A stretch of DNA of 64,000 bases. Source: Chitinophagales bacterium (lineage in GTDB: Bacteria; Bacteroidota; Bacteroidia; Chitinophagales; Chitinophagaceae). Below, one piece after another: positions 42,922 through 51,832 of the stretch. Position 1 is the stretch's first letter, and the number at the start of each line of letters is the position of its first letter. Below the pieces are notes generated by a model. It did no database searches, was not told where the DNA came from, and saw only the letters and a program-made list of their open reading frames with translations. The stretch is taken from positions 1 to 64,000 of the forward strand of contig JAFLBM010000004.1 in assembly GCA_017303455.1 (NCBI GenBank), given 5' to 3'. The translations under genes and the position numbers were made by a program.

Positions 42922-44582
42922 TAATTCTTTTGATCGAACGAAAATACAACTCCGCCCACAAAGTTGAACCCATACACCCGGTATTGATTCCAGCGCTGGT
43001 ATTCCTGGTTGGTAATATTATTGAATTGCGTCCACAGGTTCAGGTTTTTGGTGATCTTGAATTCTAACCCTGCATTCAGGTCAAGGGCTCCTTTTAATTT
43101 ACCATTATCAACACCATCGGCTTTGCGGTATTGCGGGCCTGTCCAGCCGAATACATCTGCTTTCAGCCAAAGATCTTTAATCACCTGCACCCGCATGGCT
43201 GCGTTTAATTCCAGCGGGATCAATCCCCAGGCTCTTTTATGCTCTTTCAAACCGGTATACTGGTTAAAATTCCAGCCCGCTATTACAGAAAATTTTTCCT
43301 GCACCGTATAGCCTAACTGGCCACCGATATGCAATACATTTATCCGGGGCTCATTGACCACCAAAAATGATTTAGCTCCCAGCCCACTGGTTGTATCATT
43401 CACAAACAGTGGCTGGTTCGTGATCTTATTGAAGCCTGCTTTAGCGCTATAAGTAAAATGATCGCCAACAGAACCTTTCAGTCCAAGAAAACGTTCTTCG
43501 ATCCAACTGTTCTTAAATGTGGATGGCAACCATAACCAGGGATTTTGCGAAGCGAGGTATTGGTAAGTCGTTTTACGGATATAACCGGTCCACCCGATAT
43601 TCACAAAGAAACGCTGGTCTTCTGTTCCCACTTCTGCCAGCACATTCGGGAACATTTTAAAGGTCTTGTTATCCCAGGAAGGGCGGATACCCGCCTGCAG
43701 GTTCACCTTCGGTGTTTTGAATAAAACAGAAGGCGATACATAATAAATCGTGTTATTAAATGCAGTCTTATCTTTTGGAGACAGGCGTGTGAGGTCGAAA
43801 GTAAGTCCAAGATTCACCGCAAAGGTTTTACCGACTGATTTTTCCAAAGGCAGGTTCACCACAGTATTACTTTCATTATTCTTCAGGTTATCAGTAAACA
43901 CATCAATTTTTACTTCGGGAGCATAGGTCAGTCCAAATTCTGTTTTATTGATATTATGCATCCCTACTCTTGCAGCAATGGTCTGGAAATTCTGCTTCAG
44001 GGAATCTTTCGTAAACGAGAGTGTTTGCGGTTCGTAGCCATATTTATAGGTACGGTCCTGTTTCATCCCGATACTGGCATTCCACTCATGGTTGCCGGCT
44101 GTTTTATAAAATCCACTAAGCCGTACCTGTGTATTGGTAAAATCCTGGTATTCCCTTTTACCCTGTGAAGAAACATGTTTTGCATAAATATTCGCTCCGG
44201 CTGTAGTTCCGTCGCCGAATGAAAAGCCCGCCTGTATATAAGGTGTACGCAAACTGCCAAAACCGGCTTTGATATAACTGCTGTTATCCCATTTACCACC
44301 TGAATCAATATTCAGTGCTAATGGCTTTAATGAACCCGGTGTAAATGCCAGTGCCAGGTTCTGGTTGGGTATCTCGTATTTCAATGCAGGTTTAGTTGTA
44401 TCAGCGGAAGGCGGTGTGGCGTTAAAATTAATCTTAGCCGCTTCCCGCAGTACCGGTTTGAAAGCAGAACGGATATCAACTGATTTGCCTTTTGTGGTAT
44501 CCTTTTGTGCAAAAACAATACTACAGGAAAAAATTCCCAGGCCCAGTAAAACGATCTTATAGAGTGGCTGTTTCATCATCAT
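42921..44582 (-). CDS. Outer-membrane beta-barrel protein without plug
   Basis: 553 aa. The most upstream sensible start is ATG 44582 (MMMKQPLYKIV); starts at 44579 and 44576 are equally possible, whereas TTG 44603 has no support. The signal peptide is cut before Gln (SIVFA-QKDTT). A periplasmic N-terminal 80 residues lead into many alternating strands (YIKAGFGSLRTPYIQAGFSF, YVSPSVLFKTPKVNLQAGI, FEITKNLNLW-like ends) and a terminal aromatic strand GVVFSFDQKN. It resembles TonB-receptor barrels with no plug. It lies between the TPR gene (24 bases) and the HU-like gene (overlap). Confidence 0.8.
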   Translation of the reverse strand: MMMKQPLYKIVLLGLGIFSCSIVFAQKDTTKGKSVDIRSAFKPVLREAAKINFNATPPSADTTKPALKYEIPNQNLALAFTPGSLKPLALNIDSGGKWDNSSYIKAGFGSLRTPYIQAGFSFGDGTTAGANIYAKHVSSQGKREYQDFTNTQVRLSGFYKTAGNHEWNASIGMKQDRTYKYGYEPQTLSFTKDSLKQNFQTIAARVGMHNINKTEFGLTYAPEVKIDVFTDNLKNNESNTVVNLPLEKSVGKTFAVNLGLTFDLTRLSPKDKTAFNNTIYYVSPSVLFKTPKVNLQAGIRPSWDNKTFKMFPNVLAEVGTEDQRFFVNIGWTGYIRKTTYQYLASQNPWLWLPSTFKNSWIEERFLGLKGSVGDHFTYSAKAGFNKITNQPLFVNDTTSGLGAKSFLVVNEPRINVLHIGGQLGYTVQEKFSVIAGWNFNQYTGLKEHKRAWGLIPLELNAAMRVQVIKDLWLKADVFGWTGPQYRKADGVDNGKLKGALDLNAGLEFKITKNLNLWTQFNNITNQEYQRWNQYRVYGFNFVGGVVFSFDQKN

Positions 44583-44606
44583 GATTGTTGTTAGTTGTTC
44601 CAATGC

Positions 44607-47600
44607 TTAGTTTCCTACTTTACTTGATTTACTTTCTTCGTCAATTACTTTATTCAGTTTGGCCTGCGCTTCCCCTTTCAATTCCGTATTGATGGTATTA
44701 TCAACAATACTCTGGAAAGTGGCTTTGGCATTGAAATAATCTTTTTGCCTGAAATAAACATCACCCAGTAATATATAAGCCTTGGTAACCCAGAAATCGT
44801 AAGAACCAGATTTGTTGATGGTTTCAAAAGCTGCTTTTTCTGCATCAGCCAGTTTATTGACGGCTAACCAGCAACTGGCGATCTCGTACCTGGCTTCTGC
44901 CGCCAATGCTGCCTTATTCAATGTTACTACTGACTTGTAATTAGCAATAGCAAGATCATACTGTCCTCCCACCTGGTAAGATTTGGCAATAGCCATATTC
45001 GCTAGTGCTTTATCATCCGTACTGCTACCCTTGGCCGCTGTTAATTCTTTGGCATTTTCAACAGCGTCTGCCCATTTCTGCTGCTGGTACTGGCAACGTA
45101 ACAGGCCTCTCATGGCTTCCAGTTTATTTTCCTGGCTGCCGGTGAGTTGTTTTAACTGGCCATAATATTTTTCTGCGTTCGTATAATTCTTCAATTCAAA
45201 GAAGTTGATACGGGCTGCTTCCAGTGTTGCTTTCTCTGCATATTTATTCGGGGCATTGGCAGCAACCGCTTCATACCCGGTCATCGCATTATTCCAGTCC
45301 TTTTTGCTGTTATAGATTTCCCCGCGGTAAAAATTAGCGTCCAGTGAATAAACACCATCCGGGAACCGCTGCAGGTAAGTGCCAAAGGCAGTCAATGCGG
45401 CATTGACATTACCATTATCATATTGCGTTTCTGCCGCTGCATAGGTCAGTGAATCTTCTGCACTCACACTGATAGGACGGCCGGCCTGCCGCATGAAGTC
45501 GGCATATTCACCCGGCTTACCCTCTTCCACATAAATAGCTTTTACATTCTCCAGTGCATCTTCTGCTTCGGGTGAATTGGGGTATTGATTGATCAATGTC
45601 TTATATTGTTTCAGTGCTTCCGTATTATTATTGAGATTATAGTGTGCATTACCCAATTTTTGATAGGCCTGTGGTTTCAGGCTGGCATTCCCATCCCCTT
45701 TCAATACATTGTTCAGGAATGGTATGGATTCCCGGAAACGTTCATCAGCGATATATGTATTCGCAATTTCCATATTGGCATCCGTCACCAATGACGAGGT
45801 GGGGAATTTCCGGTTCATGGTGTTCAGCAGGTTGATCTTGTCTGTTGAACTTTTAATACCGGCGATCATGGAATTCTGGAATGTGGCATAATCCTCTGCA
45901 GGCCATGAGAATTTGATCACATTATCATACATGCCTTTAGCCTTGCTGTATTCTTTTTGCATAAAATAGCAATCCGCCGTGCGGATATAAGCATCCTGTG
46001 TCAGTTCATTTGAATTGAGGGCAGGATTTTTTCCTAACGGTTCAAAGAAGCTTTGAGCCGCTGCATAATTTTCTTTACGCAGGTAACAGTAACCCAGGTT
46101 ATACCTTGCATTATTAACATTGGCTTCTCCACCCGAAGGAGAACCTGCACTTAGGTAGGCATTATAATATTTGATCGCATTATCCAGTTTATTATTCCGG
46201 TAGGCCAGTTCTCCTTTCCAGAAATTCAGGAAAGCCAATACGGACCCATTGTAGGGATCTTTGAGGGCCTTATCCAGCAACGCATCTGCATCAGCCAGCC
46301 TTCCGTCATTCACATATTCGGTAGCCCTGCCGTATAAAATTCTTGGATATAACCGCTTTGCATTTTCGGATGGTTTATCCAAACTTTCTAATAAGGACAA
46401 GGCATCTTTATAATTATTCGTATTTGCCAATACGGCCACCAGCAATTCTTTTGCTTCAGCGTTATACGTGGAATTAGGATAATCACTGAGAAAAGAACTC
46501 AGGCTGTTCAGTGCCTCATCCTGGTAACCCAGTTCGTAAGACAGTTTTGCATACTGGTATTTAGAAATTTCTTTTTGTGTCGGGTTGCTGCTGTTGGAGG
46601 CACAGAACAGGAAAGCATTTCTTGCGTTGGTCTTCTGATTTGTTTTCAGGTAAGCATCCCCGAGCAGGTACATGGAGTGCTGGCTGAGCGAATCATCTTT
46701 GCCACTCAGTTGTTTGAAACCATCAATGGCTTTATTCAATTGATTCGCCTGGTAATAGCAATAGGATAATTCATACAGGTCTTCCCGGCGAACCTTCTGC
46801 GAACGGGTCACATAATCTTCCAGGTAAGGCAGCGCCATCGCATATTCCTTTCTTTCAAAATGTGCATGACCGATCAGTTGTTTTAATTCAAGATCATAAT
46901 ACTGGGTGTTGGCACCACTTTTCAGTTTATTCTGTACATAAGCGATCGCTTCTTCTTTTTTCCCCTGTATATAGTAGATCTGTGCTATGTAATAAGGAAC
47001 AACCGTTGCATAGTCCTTTTCATTTTCCACGATCCGGAAACTGGACAAGGCATCGCTGTATTGTTTATCCCTGAAAGCAAGGAACCCATAGTAGTAATTT
47101 GCATCCAGGTAATTCGGATCGTCTTTCATCGTCCGGATGGTATTGAACAAGGGCTTGGCCTGGTTGAAGCGCTGCAGGGTGAAATACGCATAACCCTGGT
47201 GGAATTTCATATCAGCGATCTCTTTATTGCTGAGGTTCTCAATATTCGTTGCTTCGTATTGCTGGGCTGCATTGGCAAATTCCTGCTTCCGGTAGTAATA
47301 TTCACCCAAATGAAAACTCATCATCTGGATACGGGACGTATTTTTATCCAGGTCGATAAAGGCTTTTGCCTGCTCCTCTGCCCTTCCTTCATTTTGTTTT
47401 AATGCCAGTACAGTTGTATAATAATTGATCTCCTGTACGGTCACAGCAGTATTGATGATATCCGTTTCCCTGATGGATTGCTGTAATTCCCTGAATAAAG
47501 GATAAGCGAGGCTGTACTGTTCTTTTTGAAAATATTCTTTTGCTTCTTTGAAAGTGGCCTGCGGGTCAGTATAAAAACGGGTTGACTGTGAAAATGCAGT

Positions 47601-47645
47601 AACACTGGTTACTACAGCGATGGCGAGTACTAGTTGTTGCTTCAT
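44607..47645 (-). CDS. 1012-aa periplasmic tetratricopeptide-repeat protein
   Basis: Signal peptide cut before Gln (VTAFS-QSTRF), then almost entirely TPR and TPR-like helices (YFQKEQYSLAYPLFREL, YYRKQEFANAAQQYEA, ARYNLGYCYLRKENYAAAQSFF, AYQKLGNAHYNLNNNTEALKQY), perhaps 22-25 repeats. Such proteins are scaffolds for partner proteins. It is the first gene of an operon with an outer-membrane barrel and the HU-CCDC81-like membrane protein, which suggests an envelope assembly spanning the periplasm; this is inference. No enzymatic motif is seen. Confidence 0.88.
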   Translation of the reverse strand: MKQQLVLAIAVVTSVTAFSQSTRFYTDPQATFKEAKEYFQKEQYSLAYPLFRELQQSIRETDIINTAVTVQEINYYTTVLALKQNEGRAEEQAKAFIDLDKNTSRIQMMSFHLGEYYYRKQEFANAAQQYEATNIENLSNKEIADMKFHQGYAYFTLQRFNQAKPLFNTIRTMKDDPNYLDANYYYGFLAFRDKQYSDALSSFRIVENEKDYATVVPYYIAQIYYIQGKKEEAIAYVQNKLKSGANTQYYDLELKQLIGHAHFERKEYAMALPYLEDYVTRSQKVRREDLYELSYCYYQANQLNKAIDGFKQLSGKDDSLSQHSMYLLGDAYLKTNQKTNARNAFLFCASNSSNPTQKEISKYQYAKLSYELGYQDEALNSLSSFLSDYPNSTYNAEAKELLVAVLANTNNYKDALSLLESLDKPSENAKRLYPRILYGRATEYVNDGRLADADALLDKALKDPYNGSVLAFLNFWKGELAYRNNKLDNAIKYYNAYLSAGSPSGGEANVNNARYNLGYCYLRKENYAAAQSFFEPLGKNPALNSNELTQDAYIRTADCYFMQKEYSKAKGMYDNVIKFSWPAEDYATFQNSMIAGIKSSTDKINLLNTMNRKFPTSSLVTDANMEIANTYIADERFRESIPFLNNVLKGDGNASLKPQAYQKLGNAHYNLNNNTEALKQYKTLINQYPNSPEAEDALENVKAIYVEEGKPGEYADFMRQAGRPISVSAEDSLTYAAAETQYDNGNVNAALTAFGTYLQRFPDGVYSLDANFYRGEIYNSKKDWNNAMTGYEAVAANAPNKYAEKATLEAARINFFELKNYTNAEKYYGQLKQLTGSQENKLEAMRGLLRCQYQQQKWADAVENAKELTAAKGSSTDDKALANMAIAKSYQVGGQYDLAIANYKSVVTLNKAALAAEARYEIASCWLAVNKLADAEKAAFETINKSGSYDFWVTKAYILLGDVYFRQKDYFNAKATFQSIVDNTINTELKGEAQAKLNKVIDEESKSSKVGN

Positions 47646-47747
47646 GAAGTTTGTCCTTTAGCCGGTGGTCCAGGTAACGTTAAGTGAATTCCTAACGTTG
47701 CAAGTTTCAAATTATTTCAGGTCAGACCAAACATCATTCCAAACAGG

Positions 47748-47785
47748 TGTGGATAAGTGCCTGTTTGAAAATGTTTTAACATTTT
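47748..47785. promoter_or_regulatory. DnaA-box-like 9-mer and an 18-bp inverted repeat in a divergent gap
   Basis: TGTGGATAA (47748-47756) is the complement of a perfect DnaA box. AAAATGTT-TT-AACATTTT (47768-47785) is a perfect palindrome. The gap separates the TPR operon from doxX. A single box gives no case for an origin; the palindrome may be an operator. Confidence 0.3.
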
Positions 47786-47876
47786 GTTCGGCAGCAAGAT
47801 CGGGTTTGTTACCAAATACTGCCCACTGGTTTTTTTGTAATATTGCATTTTATCATACCCAAAACAATCAATACCG

Positions 47877-48284
47877 ATGAAAAAGATCTTTAGTACCAGG
47901 TATACCGACAACGGAGTTTCTTTTGCTTTACTGTTATTACGCCTCGCCCTCGGCGGGTTGATGATCCCCCACGGTGTTCAGAAACTCATGAAATTCGGGC
48001 AATGGTCCGCCACTTTTTCTGATCCTTTTCATATAGGTCATTCCACTTCGCTGGTACTGGTGATCTTTGCAGAGCTATTCTGCGCCGCATTTATAGTATT
48101 GGGGTTAATGACAAGACTGGCCTGCATTCCTCTTATCGTCGCCATGTCTGTGGCTCTTTTTCATGCACACAAGGGACAAATCTTCGGAGACGGTGAACAT
48201 GCTGCACTTTACCTGGCAGGTTTCGTGGCCTTATTGTTCACTGGCCCCGGTAAAGTGAGTATGGACCGCCTGATCGGGAAATAA
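47877..48284 (+). CDS. DoxX-family membrane protein
   Basis: 135 aa with four membrane helices. Family marks are LLRLALGGLMIPHGVQKLMKF, FAELFCAAFIVLGLMTRLACIPL and a short C-terminal GPGKVSMDRL. DoxX proteins are tied to thiosulfate oxidation in archaea and to redox stress responses in some bacteria; the role here is unknown. A TAATATTG sequence upstream is a 7 of 8 match to the -7 box. Confidence 0.88.
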   Translation: MKKIFSTRYTDNGVSFALLLLRLALGGLMIPHGVQKLMKFGQWSATFSDPFHIGHSTSLVLVIFAELFCAAFIVLGLMTRLACIPLIVAMSVALFHAHKGQIFGDGEHAALYLAGFVALLFTGPGKVSMDRLIGK

Positions 48285-48344
48285 GCCCCGCTTCCAGGAA
48301 GGGAGTCAGCAATCTTTCAGTCATATCAATATCTTTACTGTAAT

Positions 48345-48755
48345 ATGTTTGTAAGTGAAACGAAGATCAGGGTTCGCTATGCGGAGACCGACCAGATGGG
48401 TGTGGTGTACCACAGCAATTATTTCCCCTATTTTGAATCGGCCAGGGCTGAATCCATCCGGCAATTAGGGTTTACTTATGCCGATATGGAAAAAATGGGA
48501 GTGATTATGCCGGTGGTTGATGTGCATTGCCGCTACCTGCGGCCTGCCTTGTATGATGACCTGCTGACGATAAAAACCATGCTGAAAGAGTTACCGGTTC
48601 ATCATAAGATCGAATTCCACCACGAAGTGTTCAATGAGAAAGAGGAATTACTGGCGGTGGGAAAGATCATTCTTTATTTTATGGAAGCGAAAACCATGAA
48701 AAAAACAGTGATGCCCCAAAACCTCGCGGATCAACTGCAACCCTATTTTAGCTAA
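48345..48755 (+). CDS. Acyl-CoA thioesterase, YbgC/4HBT hot-dog fold
   Basis: 136 aa. The conserved start RYAETDQMGVVYHSNYFPYFESAR contains the active-site Asp of 4-hydroxybenzoyl-CoA thioesterase relatives. It hydrolyses an acyl-CoA or acyl-ACP. A near-consensus -7 box (TATCTTTA, 48330-48337) precedes it. The S2P-type protease starts 9 bases later, so they share a transcript. Confidence 0.92.
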   Translation: MFVSETKIRVRYAETDQMGVVYHSNYFPYFESARAESIRQLGFTYADMEKMGVIMPVVDVHCRYLRPALYDDLLTIKTMLKELPVHHKIEFHHEVFNEKEELLAVGKIILYFMEAKTMKKTVMPQNLADQLQPYFS

Positions 48756-48764
48756 ATTTAATAC

Positions 48765-49796
48765 ATGGAGCCAGTACAGGAACCTTCTTATGAATCGCAA
48801 CCGGGCGGAGCTGTTTCCCCGGAAGAAACGGCAATCGTCTATCCTCCCAAATTTCAAAAATCGGAAGCCCCGGCCAATGTGTGGGTGAAATCAATTGGCA
48901 GCCTGGCTTTATACCTCATTCTTGGTTATTATATTTTTCACAGCTTCACCATGCTGCTGATCATTACATCCATCGTGGTGATCCATGAACTCGGGCATTT
49001 CTTTGCGATGAAACTGTTCCGGTATAAAGACCTGGGCATCTTCTTCATTCCTTTGCTGGGAGCCTATGTATCCGGAACCAAAAGAGAAGTATCACAACGG
49101 GAGTCTACTATCATCTTATTGGCCGGTCCTTTACCCGGAATAATTTTAGGCACTGTTCTCTATTTGCTTTGGAAAAGCGATGAATCATTAATGCTGGCCG
49201 GGATTTCATATGAGGATGTAGCCGAATTGTTTATCTTATTAAATCTACTCAACCTTTTACCCATTTACCCGCTGGATGGCGGCCAGTTGCTGAACAGGGT
49301 GTTTCTTGACGAAGAAAGTTGGGTCAGTAAAATATTTGTTGTGCTCTCCGCAGGACTAATGATCTGGGTGGCCTGGAGTTTATACCAGTCATCGGGTCAG
49401 CCTTTTTATTTTATTCTGTTTCTTTTCCCGCTGATGATACTGACCCGCTTGCAAACGGATAAAAAATTCACGGCGATTGAAAAAAAGATCGAAGAAGCCG
49501 GTATCAATGCTGATGTGGCGTATGAAGACCTGAAAGATGAGGAATACTGGAAGATCAGGAATATCCTGGTCGAAGGACATTCCGCTTTTAAAGACATTGC
49601 TCCTGCCCCGCCTTATGCATACAGCCCGAAGGAAGAAAAAGTGATGACCACAATACAAAGTTTATTACACCGGCACCTGATACAGGATGTATCGCTGGTT
49701 GGTAAACTATTCATCCTGCTGATTTGTCTCACTGCTTTTGCATCGCCCTGGCTCTTGAAAATGGATATGAGTTTCTTTAACCGCTTTGGCCTCTGA
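48765..49796 (+). CDS. Site-2-protease-family intramembrane metalloprotease (M50)
   Basis: 343 aa with about six membrane segments. The zinc motif is VVIHELGHFFAMKL (His74, Glu75, His78), with the second ligand Asp171 in IYPLDGGQLLNR. An N-terminal cytoplasmic stretch of 40 residues is Pro-rich. There is no PDZ domain, so it belongs to the small M50 group. Such enzymes cut membrane-anchored regulators or signal-peptide remnants; the substrate here is unknown. It sits 9 bases after the thioesterase gene and converges on the DUF6526 gene. Confidence 0.9.
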   Translation: MEPVQEPSYESQPGGAVSPEETAIVYPPKFQKSEAPANVWVKSIGSLALYLILGYYIFHSFTMLLIITSIVVIHELGHFFAMKLFRYKDLGIFFIPLLGAYVSGTKREVSQRESTIILLAGPLPGIILGTVLYLLWKSDESLMLAGISYEDVAELFILLNLLNLLPIYPLDGGQLLNRVFLDEESWVSKIFVVLSAGLMIWVAWSLYQSSGQPFYFILFLFPLMILTRLQTDKKFTAIEKKIEEAGINADVAYEDLKDEEYWKIRNILVEGHSAFKDIAPAPPYAYSPKEEKVMTTIQSLLHRHLIQDVSLVGKLFILLICLTAFASPWLLKMDMSFFNRFGL

Positions 49797-49818
49797 TCTT
49801 TTCTCAAAAAAGATTCTT

Positions 49819-50247
49819 TTATACCCGGTGATGATCGGCTCTCCAGTTTTGAATGGCTTGTTTGATCTGTTTCTGCGATAATTTTTCTTCCACGGCCCGT
49901 TTGGCTAAGGCAGGCATTTCTTCATCGCTGGCAAAACGCAGGGCAATGACCTGGCTTAAGCGAAGATTCTTATCATGCGGCTTACCAGTAAGCAGGTAAT
50001 GACGGAAATTCTCTTCGGCACGGATGGCCCTGTCCTGTGCTTTCAGTGCAAAGACCCTTGCATACCAGGCCACAGCAAGCAGTGCTAAAAAAGCAACAAC
50101 GATGAGGGCCGCAGAATAATGTGTGGCAGCGTCTGCTTTAAAGAGATTAACGATACTGCCGATCAGGCCGGTCACAATCAGTAAAAAAGTAACCCCGTGA
50201 AAGCCGAATACCAGCCTTGCATGATTTTTAAAATTCTGTTCGCTCAT
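49819..50247 (-). CDS. DUF6526 family membrane protein
   Basis: 142 aa. Two membrane helices (VFGFHGVTFLLIVTGLIGSIVNLF as two halves and SAALIVVAFLALLAVAWYARVFALK) are followed by a charged, helical cytoplasmic part (AQDRAIRAEENFRHYLLTGK, LRLSQVIALRFASDEEMPAL). This is the DUF6526 pattern of Bacteroidota. Function unknown. Convergent with the S2P gene at a distance of 22 bases. Confidence 0.85.
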   Translation of the reverse strand: MSEQNFKNHARLVFGFHGVTFLLIVTGLIGSIVNLFKADAATHYSAALIVVAFLALLAVAWYARVFALKAQDRAIRAEENFRHYLLTGKPHDKNLRLSQVIALRFASDEEMPALAKRAVEEKLSQKQIKQAIQNWRADHHRV

Positions 50248-50312
50248 AAAACAGTTTTGTTGTGGTTTAAGTGTGTAGTTAATTACCTAAAGTATGCTTT
50301 TACTTTCACATT

Positions 50313-50375
50313 ACAGGAGTCTAAAGTCCCTCCTGCGGAGGGCCTGCCTGCCGGACAGGCAGGATTCAGGGAGGC
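50313..50375. repeat. Solitary hairpin repeat of the cassette-end family, interrupted by a 21-bp palindrome
   Basis: The arms AGTCTAAAGTCCCTCCTGCG (from 50318, continuing to GAGGG at 50342) and ATTCAGGGAGGCTATTTATT (from 50364) align with the right end of the cinA cassette (52715-52757, GTCTGAAGTTCCCCCTGCGG, ATATAGGGGGGC, TGTATTTAT). Between them lies the 21-bp palindrome CCTGCCTGCCGG plus ACAGGCAGG (50343-50363). The uninterrupted cassette end serves as the empty site. It lies just beyond the dacB stop codon. Confidence 0.65.
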
Positions 50376-50378
50376 TAT

Positions 50379-51773
50379 TTATTTCAGCAGATCCAGCACT
50401 TTGTACATCTTACTCAGCAACTGCGAAGCCCGGCCGCTATAATTATTAACCAGGAATGAAAAGATATATTCTTTACCGTCTTTGGCTGTATGGTAACCGC
50501 AAAACCCCTTTACATCACTGATGGTGCCACTTTTCATTTTCATGCCATTGTATTCCGGCAGGGCATCATAGAAATAAGAGAACCAGTCCCTGGTCTTTGC
50601 ATATTTCAGTATCTCCACCTGTGCATGGGTGGTTACCCGGTTGAGTGGTGAAAGGCCCGAACCATCATACATATTCAGTTCTTCTTCATCCAGGCCCTTT
50701 TCTTTCCAGAATTTTTTAACGATGGCAACACCTGTATCGGTGGAACCAAATCCTGTTTTCTCCCAGGCAAATGTTTTTACCAATGCTTCTCCGTAGAGGT
50801 TGATACTTTTTTTATTGAACCAGTAGATGATGGAATCGAGGGAGGGGGAATAGTGGGTGTAGATATTTTTAAGTTTACTTAATTCAGATTTAGTTCCATG
50901 CATATTCCCCCTGACATAACTATCATGTCTTACTTCCGCAGAAATATTTTTTGCCTGTAAAGCAAAGTGTAAATCCAATAAAAGATCACTTATTGGGTCG
51001 GTATTGGCTGCCGAAATAAGGAACCCTTTTTCTCCAACGGGAATTGTACCTTTTATTGAATTATCGTAATAAACATAAGCATTATCGCCAGTTCCTTTTG
51101 CAGCTGCTTTTAATTCATTTACATAATCAGCTTCCTCGCCATTTTTTAACACCTGTACACTACTTCCAATATTATCACCTGAATTTAATTTAAGATCAAA
51201 TTGATTTTCTTTCCAGTTCAATTGGTAAGCACCAGCCCCATAATAATTACCAATATCCTGCCATATCCATCCATCTGGAATACCCTGATATGCAAAAGAT
51301 GCTGTGTTCGTCAGTATAACACCATCAATTTTATTTACATGAAATTTTCTTACTTCGTTACACCATTTGCTCAATACCACTGTGTCTTTAGTATGGCCCC
51401 AGCGCCAGCTACCAAGCGTCGGATCACCTGAACCAATGACATATAAATTACCTTTCAAAATACCAGCTTCAATTTCACCCGCATATTTCAACTCCGTCTT
51501 ATACCGATACTCTTTCCCCAACAATTCAAACGCCGTCACACTCGTAATAATTTTTTGGGTGGAAGCAGGTGCTAAGCCCACCTGTGCATTTCTTTCAAAC
51601 ACTACTTCGCCTGTCTTTGCATCGATCACATACAACGAACTGATGGCATGGCGCAACTGGCTGTCGCTTTCAAATTGCTGGAAGGCTTTCTGGAGTTTTT
51701 GAGAAACGTTTTGTGCAAAAGAGCCGCCAACCAGTATCCCGCAACTCACAACAAGTAAGAAAACTTTTTTCAT
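50379..51773 (-). CDS. dacB: D-alanyl-D-alanine carboxypeptidase / endopeptidase (PBP4 type)
   Basis: 464 aa, signal peptide cut before Gln (GGSFA-QNVSQ). Catalytic motifs are S71-x-x-K74 in APASTQKIITS, the S-x-N motif in YDGSGLSPLNRV, and KSG in MKMKSGTISDVKGFCGYH. Large inserts between SxxK and SxN are typical of the S13 family (PBP4). It trims peptidoglycan peptides in the periplasm, affecting cross-link number. Transcribed divergently from cinA, with the promoter region in the 59-base gap. Confidence 0.92.
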   Translation of the reverse strand: MKKVFLLVVSCGILVGGSFAQNVSQKLQKAFQQFESDSQLRHAISSLYVIDAKTGEVVFERNAQVGLAPASTQKIITSVTAFELLGKEYRYKTELKYAGEIEAGILKGNLYVIGSGDPTLGSWRWGHTKDTVVLSKWCNEVRKFHVNKIDGVILTNTASFAYQGIPDGWIWQDIGNYYGAGAYQLNWKENQFDLKLNSGDNIGSSVQVLKNGEEADYVNELKAAAKGTGDNAYVYYDNSIKGTIPVGEKGFLISAANTDPISDLLLDLHFALQAKNISAEVRHDSYVRGNMHGTKSELSKLKNIYTHYSPSLDSIIYWFNKKSINLYGEALVKTFAWEKTGFGSTDTGVAIVKKFWKEKGLDEEELNMYDGSGLSPLNRVTTHAQVEILKYAKTRDWFSYFYDALPEYNGMKMKSGTISDVKGFCGYHTAKDGKEYIFSFLVNNYSGRASQLLSKMYKVLDLLK

Positions 51774-51786
51774 AGTTCAGTGGTTA

Positions 51787-51794
51787 TAACTTTG
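51787..51794 (+). promoter_or_regulatory. -7 box TAACTTTG for cinA
   Basis: Full TAnnTTTG match, 38 bases before the ATG at 51833. Confidence 0.6.
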
Positions 51795-51832
51795 CTGTCA
51801 AATTACTTCATTTCGTTTTAATCATATCTTAA

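Noticed and set aside
47646..47876. Replication origin suggested by a DnaA box
   Set aside because: Only one box is present and no dnaA, gyrB or other origin genes are near.
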